A DNA stretch of 7,647 bases, from assembly GCA_948528155.1 (NCBI GenBank), contig CAOSZT010000103.1:1-7647 (forward strand). The letters are read 5' to 3'. Position 1 is the stretch's first letter. The number at the start of each line of letters is the position of its first letter. Positions 1 through 6,050 of this stretch are shown piece after piece. The notes under the pieces were generated by a model, which did not search any database, was not told the origin of the DNA, and saw only the letters and a list, made by a program, of their open reading frames with translations. The translations under genes and the position numbers were made by a program. Source of the stretch: an uncultured Clostridia bacterium. GTDB lineage: Bacteria; Bacillota; Clostridia; TANB77; CAG-508.

Positions 1-9
1 AAAGGTATG

Positions 10-45
10 TATAATATATCAATTTTAATTGATGATTATATTATA
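10..45. repeat. AT-rich inverted repeat upstream of the DUF3048 gene
   Basis: Two nested arms pair here. TATAATAT (10-17) is the exact reverse complement of ATATTATA (38-45), and ATCAATT (18-24) is the reverse complement of AATTGAT (27-33) across a TT loop, leaving a 4-nt bulge at 34-37. No T-run follows, so it does not look like a finished intrinsic terminator of an upstream gene. It ends 11 bases before the ATG at 57, so it could be an operator or a 5'UTR hairpin. The left arm also contains a perfect -10 hexamer (TATAAT, 10-15), whose -35 would fall outside the window. In DNA this AT-rich, chance palindromes are common. Confidence 0.35.
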
Positions 46-56
46 CAAGGTAAAAA

Positions 57-1100
57 ATGAATAAAAAAACAAGGAGTTTAATAATAGCATTAATTGTAAT
101 AATATTAGTAGCAGGTACACTAATGGCATATAAAATTGTAACTAATAAAGAGAATGATGTAGAGGAAATTTCAGAAGAACAAACTGAAGAGAATATATTA
201 ACTGCTGGTGTGGAAGAAAAGAAAGTGCAAATATTTAATGGAAATGATAGACCAATAGCAGTAATGATTGATAATCATAATTTGGCATGGCCACAGGCTG
301 GTTTAAATAAAGCATATTTAGTATATGAGATTGTTGTTGAAGGCGGAGAAACTCGTTTAATGGCTTTATTTAAAGGTGTAGATGTTGACAAAATTGGACC
401 AGTGAGAAGTGCAAGACATTATTTTTTAGATTATGTTATGGAAAATGATGCAATATATGCACATTTTGGTTGGAGTCCTATGGCACAAAGTGATATTCCT
501 AAATATAGTATAAATAATATTAATGGAATTTCAGAAAGTGAATCAACTTTTTGGAGAGTAAGAGATAAATCAGCACCACATAATGCTGTAACAAGTACAG
601 AGGCACTTTTGAAGGTAGCTAAAAATAAAAAATATAAAACAACATCTAATAAAGATAGTGTATTAAATTATGTTACAGATGAGGTTATTTTAGAAGAGGG
701 ACAAATTGCAAATACTGTTACAATACCACATTCAACACTTCAGACTGTTAAATATGTATATGATGAACAAAATAAAGTATATAAAAGATATGCAAGAGGT
801 AAGGCTCAGACAGATTGGGATACTGGTAATAGTGTTGCTACTAAAAATATAATAATTACATTTTGTGATAATTATACTTTAAATGATAGTGAAGAAAAAG
901 GGAGACAGGGACTAAAGAATATTGGTACTTTTAATGGATATTATATTACAAATGGTAAAGCTATTAAAATTAAGTGTATTAAAGAGTCTAGAAATTTACA
1001 AACTAAATATGAAGATTTAGATGGCAATGAAATTAATGTTAATGACGGAAATACATGGATTAATATTTGTCCTATAAATGCAAAGGTAGATATTAATTAA
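57..1100 (+). CDS. DUF3048 domain-containing membrane-anchored protein (YerB-like)
   Basis: The 347-aa protein has a short basic N-terminus (MNKKTR), one hydrophobic segment at about 7-28 and an acidic linker at about 31-55, followed by the two halves of DUF3048. The N-terminal half (about 63-200) shows the family hallmarks RPIAVMIDNH, EGGETR (95-100), GPVRSAR (114-120) and a HFG.SP.AQSDI stretch. The C-terminal half (about 225-345) contains a YARG..Q.D..TG pattern and the closing NDGNTWINICP. B. subtilis YerB is a lipoprotein of unknown biochemical function, but no lipobox cysteine is visible here. This copy is therefore probably held by an uncleaved N-terminal helix with the domain outside the cell. 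The ATG at 57 has only a weak AAGG (47-50) upstream. The YlbF-family start follows its stop by 17 nt, suggesting co-transcription. The family call is secure and the role unknown. Confidence 0.9.
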   Translation: MNKKTRSLIIALIVIILVAGTLMAYKIVTNKENDVEEISEEQTEENILTAGVEEKKVQIFNGNDRPIAVMIDNHNLAWPQAGLNKAYLVYEIVVEGGETRLMALFKGVDVDKIGPVRSARHYFLDYVMENDAIYAHFGWSPMAQSDIPKYSINNINGISESESTFWRVRDKSAPHNAVTSTEALLKVAKNKKYKTTSNKDSVLNYVTDEVILEEGQIANTVTIPHSTLQTVKYVYDEQNKVYKRYARGKAQTDWDTGNSVATKNIIITFCDNYTLNDSEEKGRQGLKNIGTFNGYYITNGKAIKIKCIKESRNLQTKYEDLDGNEINVNDGNTWINICPINAKVDIN

Positions 1101-1103
1101 GAA

Positions 1104-1120
1104 AGGAGTTGAATATTGTG
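1104..1120 (+). promoter_or_regulatory. RBS that fixes the GTG start of the YlbF-family gene
   Basis: AGGAG (1104-1108) sits 9 nt before GTG at 1118. An in-frame TTG at 1109 directly abuts the AGGAG and is too close to be used by a ribosome bound there. The GTG at 1118 is therefore the chosen start. Confidence 0.8.
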
Positions 1121-1453
1121 AATGTTTATGATACTGCAAATAGACTTGCACAAGAATTAAAGCAGTCAGAGGAATATGTGAATTATAAGTTGGCAAAAGA
1201 GACTATTAATATGAAATCTGATGTGAAGAAGAAAATTGAGGATTTTGAAAAGGCTAGATATGATGTACAAATTACAGAGTTACAGACTGGCAAGATTGAT
1301 GAAGAAAAAACTAAAAAGATGCAACAGTTGTATATTGATTTAATTCAAGATGATGATGCTAAAAGGTTTTTTGAAGCTGAGACAAAATTTAATGTTGTTT
1401 TGGCTGATGTTAATAAAATTATTGGTGATGCAGTTATTGATGTATTGAAATAA
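1118..1453 (+). CDS. YlbF family protein (RNase Y accessory / Y-complex type)
   Basis: The 111-aa, all-alpha, highly charged protein starts MNVYDTANRLAQELKQSEEY. It shows the usual YlbF/YmcA pattern: an N-terminal helix, a long middle helix with many Lys, Glu and Gln, and a C-terminal segment ending AETKFNVVLADVNKIIGDAV. In B. subtilis, YlbF acts with YmcA and YaaT as a complex that steers RNase Y and affects mRNA maturation, competence, sporulation and biofilm formation. Many Clostridia carry single YlbF-like proteins of untested role. I cannot tell YlbF from YmcA or YheA paralogues here, so no symbol is given. The protein is cytoplasmic, with no signal or membrane segment. It lies 17 nt after the DUF3048 gene and probably shares its transcript. 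The length is slightly short of B. subtilis YlbF but looks complete. Confidence 0.82.
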   Translation: MNVYDTANRLAQELKQSEEYVNYKLAKETINMKSDVKKKIEDFEKARYDVQITELQTGKIDEEKTKKMQQLYIDLIQDDDAKRFFEAETKFNVVLADVNKIIGDAVIDVLK

Positions 1454-1465
1454 TTAATATATGTG

Positions 1466-1494
1466 TATGAATTAAAAAGTGGAAAGTTTATAAT
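1466..1494 (+). promoter_or_regulatory. possible promoter for the metallopeptidase gene
   Basis: A perfect -10 hexamer TATAAT (1489-1494) lies in the 71-nt gap after the YlbF-family gene. A start near 1500 would give a leader of about 25 nt with AAGGAG at 1514-1519. The matching -35 position (TATGAA, 1466-1471, 17-nt spacer) is poor, so this is either weak or activator-dependent, or chance in AT-rich DNA. Confidence 0.3.
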
Positions 1495-1524
1495 AACATT
1501 ATTAGTAAAATTTAAGGAGTAATT

Positions 1525-2214
1525 ATGGAATTTATAGTTTTATTAATAATGGTAGTAATATTATATTTTTTATTGATTTTTATTTTTGATTTTAATATAA
1601 AAAAGTTAAAGAGTATTGGAGAGGATAAAGAATTAGATAAGTTGACTCAAAAGTATCCTGAAAATGTAGAGATATGTAAAGAGTATTTGAAGATGTTGAA
1701 TAATGATAGTGTTGTGATTGAGGAAGATAAAAATTCAAGTACTACTTTATTTCTTGTAATGAGTAATAAGATTTTTATTGCTGATTTGAAAGATAGTTAT
1801 ACTAGAATACAGACTATTGCTCATGAGTGTTTACATTCTATACAAAGTAAAAAGATGTTGTGGTTTAATTTTATCTTTTCTAATGTTTATTTAATGTATT
1901 TTTTTGTTTTTTGTATTTTAGGTGTTTGTAAATTAGTGCCTTATAAAATGCTTTTTTTGAGTATTTTTATGGTTTTGGGATTTGTTTTTTTTGCTGTTAG
2001 ATCTTTTTTGGAAAATGATGCTATGATTAAGGCTAGATTTTTGGCTAAAGAGTATATGCAAAATAAAATGCTTTCAACTGCTGATGAGATTGAGTTAATT
2101 GTTAAAAAGTTTGATGTGTTAAATGATATTGGAATAAAGTGTACTAATTTTCAATTGCTTGCTAATGTGTTTTTTAAGATTGTTGTTTTGTTGGTGATTT
2201 TTGTTGTTTTTTAA
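1525..2214 (+). CDS. putative membrane zinc metallopeptidase (HExxHxxQ), uncharacterised
   Basis: The 229-aa protein has four hydrophobic segments, at about 1-22, 114-136, 141-160 and 211-229. Between the first two lies a soluble part containing TIAHECLHSIQ, which is an HExxH zinc site (H100, E101, H104) extended to HExxHxxQ. This resembles the HEVGHAIQ motif of the Zn_peptidase_2 (YugP-like) family. A plausible third zinc ligand is E163 in FLENDA, right after the third hydrophobic segment, comparable to the E..DA motif of such families. Overall similarity is low and I do not recognise a named orthologue, so the substrate is unknown. The active-site loop is probably cytoplasmic and next to the membrane. 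ATG 1525 is supported by AAGGAG at 1514-1519 with 5-nt spacing. The second half is unusually T-rich because of many Phe and Val codons. Nothing appears truncated. Confidence 0.65.
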   Translation: MEFIVLLIMVVILYFLLIFIFDFNIKKLKSIGEDKELDKLTQKYPENVEICKEYLKMLNNDSVVIEEDKNSSTTLFLVMSNKIFIADLKDSYTRIQTIAHECLHSIQSKKMLWFNFIFSNVYLMYFFVFCILGVCKLVPYKMLFLSIFMVLGFVFFAVRSFLENDAMIKARFLAKEYMQNKMLSTADEIELIVKKFDVLNDIGIKCTNFQLLANVFFKIVVLLVIFVVF

Positions 2215-2234
2215 TTTTTGGTAAAAAATAAGCT

Positions 2235-2474
2235 GTCAAAAAATTTATATATGAATGTATTACTAGATTTGAGCAGTGGAGTCTATAGTATTTATTTTTA
2301 TTAATACCTTCAATAGCAGGGTCATTTTCAACCATTATCTCCCTCACATAGAAGCCTGTTATCGGGTTTGAAGCCTAACGTGGGTCTTGGGGAACATTCA
2401 GGCTATTAATAAAAATAAATACTATAGACCCACTGCTCAAATCTAGTAACATAATCATATATAAGCTTTTTGAC
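2235..2474. repeat. long inverted repeat (arms of about 72 nt) enclosing a GC-rich core
   Basis: The left arm (2235-2306) and the right arm (2404-2474) are reverse complements. The inner 45 nt of the right arm matches perfectly except for one extra A (2280) in the left arm. The outer 26 nt has five mismatches, two of which are G-U pairs in RNA. The 97-nt core (2307-2403) is about 47% GC, while the arms and flanking genes are AT-rich. An A-run stands at the left foot and a T-run (2467-2471) at the right foot, as in a very long terminator. Both feet read TTGAC outward, giving -35-like ends. No target-site duplication is visible around it, so a MITE-type origin is possible but not supported. The inner part is read below as an RNA gene. 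Confidence 0.85.
2271..2437 (+). ncRNA. ssrS: probable 6S RNA (SsrS), RNA polymerase-binding regulator
   Basis: 6S RNA mimics an open promoter and binds housekeeping sigma-factor RNA polymerase. This region folds in that way: a long closing stem (2271-2301 with 2407-2437), a further helix AATAGC (2312-2317) with GCTATT (2402-2407), and an asymmetric bubble of about 20 nt on the 5' side and 8 nt (ACATTCAG) on the 3' side. Beyond that are the helix TCTCC/GGGGA, a TCTT bulge, CTCAC/GTGGG, and an apical AAGCC/GGTTT hairpin. All three core helices contain G-U pairs that would be A-C on the other strand, so the + strand is the RNA. Against E. coli 6S from memory, the 3' half shares GAAGCCT..AA and ACATTCA in the same order. 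The size (about 167 nt) fits. Ends are approximate, because the stem continues outward for another 36 nt and transcription could run to the T-run at 2467-2471. A weak -10 (TATTAC, 2258-2263) lies upstream. Alternatives are another structured RNA or a palindromic mobile remnant. Confidence 0.5.
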
Positions 2475-2499
2475 TACTCTGCTGTAAATATGATATATT
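2470..2499 (+). promoter_or_regulatory. promoter of mfd
   Basis: The -35 is TTGACT (2470-2475) and the -10 is TATATT (2494-2499) with an 18-nt spacer. A TG at 2491-2492 makes it an extended -10 (TGaTATATT). A start near 2506 gives a leader of about 20 nt that contains only the RBS. The -35 box overlaps the last bases of the right arm of the inverted repeat, so the repeat and the promoter share DNA. Confidence 0.65.
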
Positions 2500-2511
2500 A
2501 TGATTGAACTT

Positions 2512-2519
2512 GGAGGAGG
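2512..2519 (+). promoter_or_regulatory. RBS that fixes the mfd start at ATG 2528
   Basis: GGAGGAGG (2512-2519) lies 8 nt before ATG 2528. An in-frame TTG at 2504 would place this RBS inside the coding region and lies at or upstream of the predicted transcript start. The ATG at 2523 is out of frame. The start is therefore 2528. Confidence 0.9.
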
Positions 2520-2527
2520 AAAATGAA

Positions 2528-5500
2528 ATGAATACAATAATTGGAGAGTTAGGTAAGTCAAAGAAGTTTGTGGATTTAAGTAGACAAATAGATAAAGTAA
2601 AAAGTCCGATATCATTATCGGGCTTAACTGGTGTTGGGATGACAGAAATAATAACAGCTATAAATGCTTATAATAAAAAGCCAATATTATTGGTTACTTA
2701 TAATGAAATACAGGCGAGAAAAATATTACAAAATCTGAGAACTTTTCAAAAAGATAATGTTGTACTATTTCCTAAAAAAGAAATAGTAACATATGATTAT
2801 GTGGCAGAAAGTAAAGATTTGCCATATGAGAGAATTGAAACTTTGACAAAAATTAAAGAAAATAAAAATCTAATAATTGTAGCAACTATAGAAAGTTTAA
2901 TGCAAAAATTACCTGCAAAAGAAACTCTTTTTAAAAATACATTAGATTTTAAAGTTGGTGATATTTGTAATTTAGAAGATATTAAGAAAAAGTTAGTAAA
3001 TTTAGGTTACTCAAGATATGATTTGATAGAAGGAAGAGGGCAGTTTAGTATAAGAGGTGGAATAATTGATATTTCTGTAGATGAAAAGATAGGAGTAAGA
3101 ATTGAGCTATGGGGAGATGAAGTAGATTCAATAAGAAACTTTAGTATAAGTAGTCAAAGATCTATTTCTACACTTGAAAAAGTTAAATTATATCCAGCAC
3201 ATGAATATGTATTAGAAGATACAATTGAAAATATATGTAAAAAGATATCAAATATAATAGCAGAAGGTAAACAAGAAGAGATAAAAGAACAAGATCTTGA
3301 GCAAATAAAAGCAGGGAATTATATAAGTAAAATAGACAAGTATTTTAATCAATTTTATGAAAAACAAGAAAATTTAATAGATTATTTAAATGATGATTGT
3401 CTTATATTTTTAGATGAGATAAACAAAATAGAACAAAGAGAAATGAATATCTTGCAGGATATAGAGAATTTGAGTAAAAATCTTATAGAAAAAGAAAGAA
3501 TATTGCCAGAAGCATTAAATATAATTTCATCTATAGATTTTGAAATGTTAGAAAATAGATATCAGATTATTTATTTAGAGAAACAAGATGTAATTACTAA
3601 AAAGCAAGCTGAAAGGTATCATTTTGAATATAGAGAAGTTAATTATTATAAAAGTGAGATAGAAAGTTTATTTGAAGATATAAGAAAGTGGAATAAAGAG
3701 AAAAAAAGTATTTATGTAATTATTGATACAATAGAAAAAGCTAAAAAACTAAAGGATTTATTTGAAAAAGAAAATATATTGTGTAAGATAGAAGAAAAAT
3801 TGGATAAAACAATAATAGTAAAGTCCACAGAAAATGTTATAACAATAGCTTTAGGGAAAATAACAGAGGGATTTGAAAATTTTGAAATAAATCAAATAGT
3901 AATTTCAGCTGATGAGTTAATAGATGGTGCAAAAAAGAAAAAAACATTTGCAAATAAGGCTTTTAAAGAAGGTGAAAAAGTAGTATTTGCAGATTTAAAA
4001 ATAGGAGATTATGTTGTACATAAAAATTATGGAATAGGGTTATTTATAGGAGTAAATACAATTACAGCAGATGGAACAACAAAGGATTATATTAAATTAA
4101 AATATAAAGATGATGATATTTTATATGTACCAACAAATCAACTAGATGTGATAAGAAAATATATAGGCGGAGATTCAATAAATCCTCCAGTTAATAGTTT
4201 AGGAAGTAAAGATTGGATAAAAACAAAGGAAAAAGTAAAGAAAAATTTAAGGGCAGTTGCTAAGGAATTGATTGAGTTATATGCAAAAAGAGAAAAGGCA
4301 AAAGGATATGCTTTTAATAAAGATACACCTTGGCAACAACAGTTTGAAGAGAAGTTTCCATATCAAGAAACAGATGATCAATTAAGATGTATTGATGAAG
4401 TTAAAAGGGATATGGAACAACAAAGACCAATGGATAGACTTTTGTGTGGTGATGTAGGATATGGAAAAACTGAAGTAGCAATAAGAGCAGCATTTAAAGC
4501 TATTATGGATCATAAGCAGGTTGCATATTTAGTTCCTACTACAGTTTTGGCACAACAACAATATGAAGAGTTTAGAGATAGAATGAAGGATTTTCCTATA
4601 AAAGTAGAAATTTTAAATAGATTTAAAAGTACAAAATATACAAATGATGTAATAAGAAAATTGAAACTGGGGGAAGTTGATGTTGTAATTGGAACACATA
4701 GGTTATTGAGTAAAGATATAGAGTTTAAAGATATTGGTCTTTTAATAATTGATGAAGAGCATAGATTTGGTGTTAAAGCAAAAGAGAAAATTAAGCAATA
4801 TAAATCAAATATTGATGTATTAACTATGACGGCAACTCCAATACCAAGAACTATGCATATGTCAATAGTAGGTATAAGAGATATGTCTGTAATTTATGAT
4901 CCACCACAAAATAGGAAACCTGTTCAGACTTATGTATTAGAGTATGATCAGGAGGTTATAAAAGAGGCGATTACAAAAGAATTGGAGAGAGATGGTCAAG
5001 TATTTTATATATATAATAGAGTAGATACAATACAGAAAAAGGCAGATGATATATCGAGATTGATTCCAGAGGCGACTGTGAGTTATGCTCATGGTCAAAT
5101 GACAGGTAATCAGATAGAAGATATTATGAAGGATTTTATCGAGAAAAAGGCAAATGTTTTGGTTTGTACTACAATTTTAGAGTCTGGTATTGATATTCCT
5201 AATGCTAATACTATTATTGTAGAAAATGCTGATAGAATGGGATTGGCAGCATTGTATCAAATAAGGGGTAGAGTTGGTAGGTCAAATAGGCAGGCTTATG
5301 CTTATATTACTTATAGAAAGGATAAAATGTTATCAGAGGAAGCGGATAAAAGGCTTAAGGCAATTAAGGAATTTACTGAGTTTGGTTCAGGTTTTAAAAT
5401 TGCTATGAGAGATTTGGAGATAAGAGGTGCTGGTAGTTTACTTGGAGAAATCCAGTCTGGTCATTTAGAACAAGTTGGTTATGATACATATTGTAATTTA

Positions 5501-5980
5501 CTAGATGAGGTTGTAAAAGAAATGCAAGGTTTCGAGATTGAGCCTGATTTAGATGTTCAAATTGATTTAGATGTAACAAGTTTTATTCCTGATGAGTATA
5601 TTCCAGATTCATCACAGAAAATTGAAATTTATCAGAATATTGCTTTGTGTAAGTGTGAAGAGGATATTCAAAATGTTGTTGATGAGATTATTGACAGGTT
5701 TGGTAATATGCCTTCTGAATTGGAGAATTTATTGGATATTGCTAAAATTAAGTATTTGGCAAAGGCTTATTATATTAGTAAGATTGCTAGTAAAAGGACT
5801 GCTGTTTTGTTTACTTTTGAACAGAGTAAGTTTGAGGTAGATATTTCTAAGTTGATTGGGTTATATGGAAATAAATTGAAGTTTTCTCCAGGTGTTAAAC
5901 CAATGGTTACTTTAGAGATTGGTACTTCTAATGAACGTCAGATTTTGAATGATGTTATACAGTTCTTATGTAATATCTAA
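2528..5980 (+). CDS. mfd: transcription-repair coupling factor Mfd
   Basis: Mfd is a cytoplasmic ATP-driven DNA translocase. It pushes or removes RNA polymerase stalled at lesions and recruits UvrA for nucleotide excision repair. The 1150-aa protein is full length. The UvrB-like N-terminal part (about 1-340) includes a degenerate P-loop at 32-39 in which the usual Lys is M38, as expected for this inactive module, and GRGQFSIRGGIIDI at 169-182. The RNA-polymerase-interacting CarD-like domain (about 480-545) contains IGDYVVHKNYGIG. The RecG-like motor has Walker A GDVGYGKT (641-648), the DEEH box (742-745), TMTATPIPR (766-774) and QIRGRVGRS (911-919). The TRG translocation motif follows, with DLEIRGAGSLLG from 962. 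The C-terminal regulatory domain fills about 1000-1150. It has its own promoter just upstream. The pth gene that often precedes mfd in Firmicutes is absent here. Ile codon use shifts from ATA-rich to ATT-rich along the gene. Confidence 0.98.
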   Translation: MNTIIGELGKSKKFVDLSRQIDKVKSPISLSGLTGVGMTEIITAINAYNKKPILLVTYNEIQARKILQNLRTFQKDNVVLFPKKEIVTYDYVAESKDLPYERIETLTKIKENKNLIIVATIESLMQKLPAKETLFKNTLDFKVGDICNLEDIKKKLVNLGYSRYDLIEGRGQFSIRGGIIDISVDEKIGVRIELWGDEVDSIRNFSISSQRSISTLEKVKLYPAHEYVLEDTIENICKKISNIIAEGKQEEIKEQDLEQIKAGNYISKIDKYFNQFYEKQENLIDYLNDDCLIFLDEINKIEQREMNILQDIENLSKNLIEKERILPEALNIISSIDFEMLENRYQIIYLEKQDVITKKQAERYHFEYREVNYYKSEIESLFEDIRKWNKEKKSIYVIIDTIEKAKKLKDLFEKENILCKIEEKLDKTIIVKSTENVITIALGKITEGFENFEINQIVISADELIDGAKKKKTFANKAFKEGEKVVFADLKIGDYVVHKNYGIGLFIGVNTITADGTTKDYIKLKYKDDDILYVPTNQLDVIRKYIGGDSINPPVNSLGSKDWIKTKEKVKKNLRAVAKELIELYAKREKAKGYAFNKDTPWQQQFEEKFPYQETDDQLRCIDEVKRDMEQQRPMDRLLCGDVGYGKTEVAIRAAFKAIMDHKQVAYLVPTTVLAQQQYEEFRDRMKDFPIKVEILNRFKSTKYTNDVIRKLKLGEVDVVIGTHRLLSKDIEFKDIGLLIIDEEHRFGVKAKEKIKQYKSNIDVLTMTATPIPRTMHMSIVGIRDMSVIYDPPQNRKPVQTYVLEYDQEVIKEAITKELERDGQVFYIYNRVDTIQKKADDISRLIPEATVSYAHGQMTGNQIEDIMKDFIEKKANVLVCTTILESGIDIPNANTIIVENADRMGLAALYQIRGRVGRSNRQAYAYITYRKDKMLSEEADKRLKAIKEFTEFGSGFKIAMRDLEIRGAGSLLGEIQSGHLEQVGYDTYCNLLDEVVKEMQGFEIEPDLDVQIDLDVTSFIPDEYIPDSSQKIEIYQNIALCKCEEDIQNVVDEIIDRFGNMPSELENLLDIAKIKYLAKAYYISKIASKRTAVLFTFEQSKFEVDISKLIGLYGNKLKFSPGVKPMVTLEIGTSNERQILNDVIQFLCNI
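2602..2625 (+). other. 10-bp hairpin early in the mfd coding region
   Basis: AAGTCCGATA (2602-2611) pairs with TATCGGGCTT (2616-2625) around the loop TCAT. There are ten base pairs including one T-G, starting 75 nt into the gene. It is unusually GC-rich and strong for this genome. No T-run follows, so it is not an intrinsic terminator. It may affect early elongation or mRNA stability, or be a by-product of the encoded SPISLSGL residues. Confidence 0.35.
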
Positions 5981-6013
5981 AAAAAATTTATATTTAAACT
6001 TTTTAGAATACTT

Positions 6014-6019
6014 TATAAT
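6014..6019 (+). promoter_or_regulatory. possible -10 box upstream of the ABC-F remnant
   Basis: A perfect TATAAT lies in the 70-nt gap after mfd. No good -35 is present at the expected distance (TATTTA at 5991-5996 is weak). If active, it would serve the ABC-F remnant and the methyltransferase behind it. The gap is too short to hold the attenuator leader common to ABC-F resistance genes. Confidence 0.3.
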
Positions 6020-6050
6020 AAAAAATATATTTTTGAAATAAGGAGAGGAT

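Noticed and set aside
1109..1117. TTG start for the YlbF-family gene
   Set aside because: It abuts the AGGAG, leaving no spacing for initiation; GTG 1118 has 9-nt spacing.
2214..2229. Terminator after the metallopeptidase gene (ATTTTT/AAAAAT)
   Set aside because: It is only six A-T pairs with no GC and no T-run after it, too weak to call.
2307..2403. T-box or metabolite riboswitch controlling mfd
   Set aside because: I see no T-box sequence and none of the riboswitch signatures I could recall. The mfd promoter also lies downstream of this core, so it would not be in the mfd leader.
2235..2474. Insertion sequence or MITE
   Set aside because: There is no transposase and no target-site duplication at the ends, only one copy is in the window, and the core shows RNA-like structure with strand-specific G-U pairs. 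It cannot be fully excluded from one window.
2504..2527. TTG start for mfd that would add 8 residues
   Set aside because: It would put the strong GGAGGAGG RBS inside the coding region and lies at or before the likely transcript start.
2406..2615. A 69-codon open frame on the - strand
   Set aside because: It runs over the inverted-repeat arm and the start of mfd, has no RBS or family resemblance, and is a by-product of AT-rich sequence.
5592..5840. An 82-codon open frame on the + strand inside mfd
   Set aside because: It is a shifted frame entirely within the conserved C-terminal part of mfd, with no RBS.
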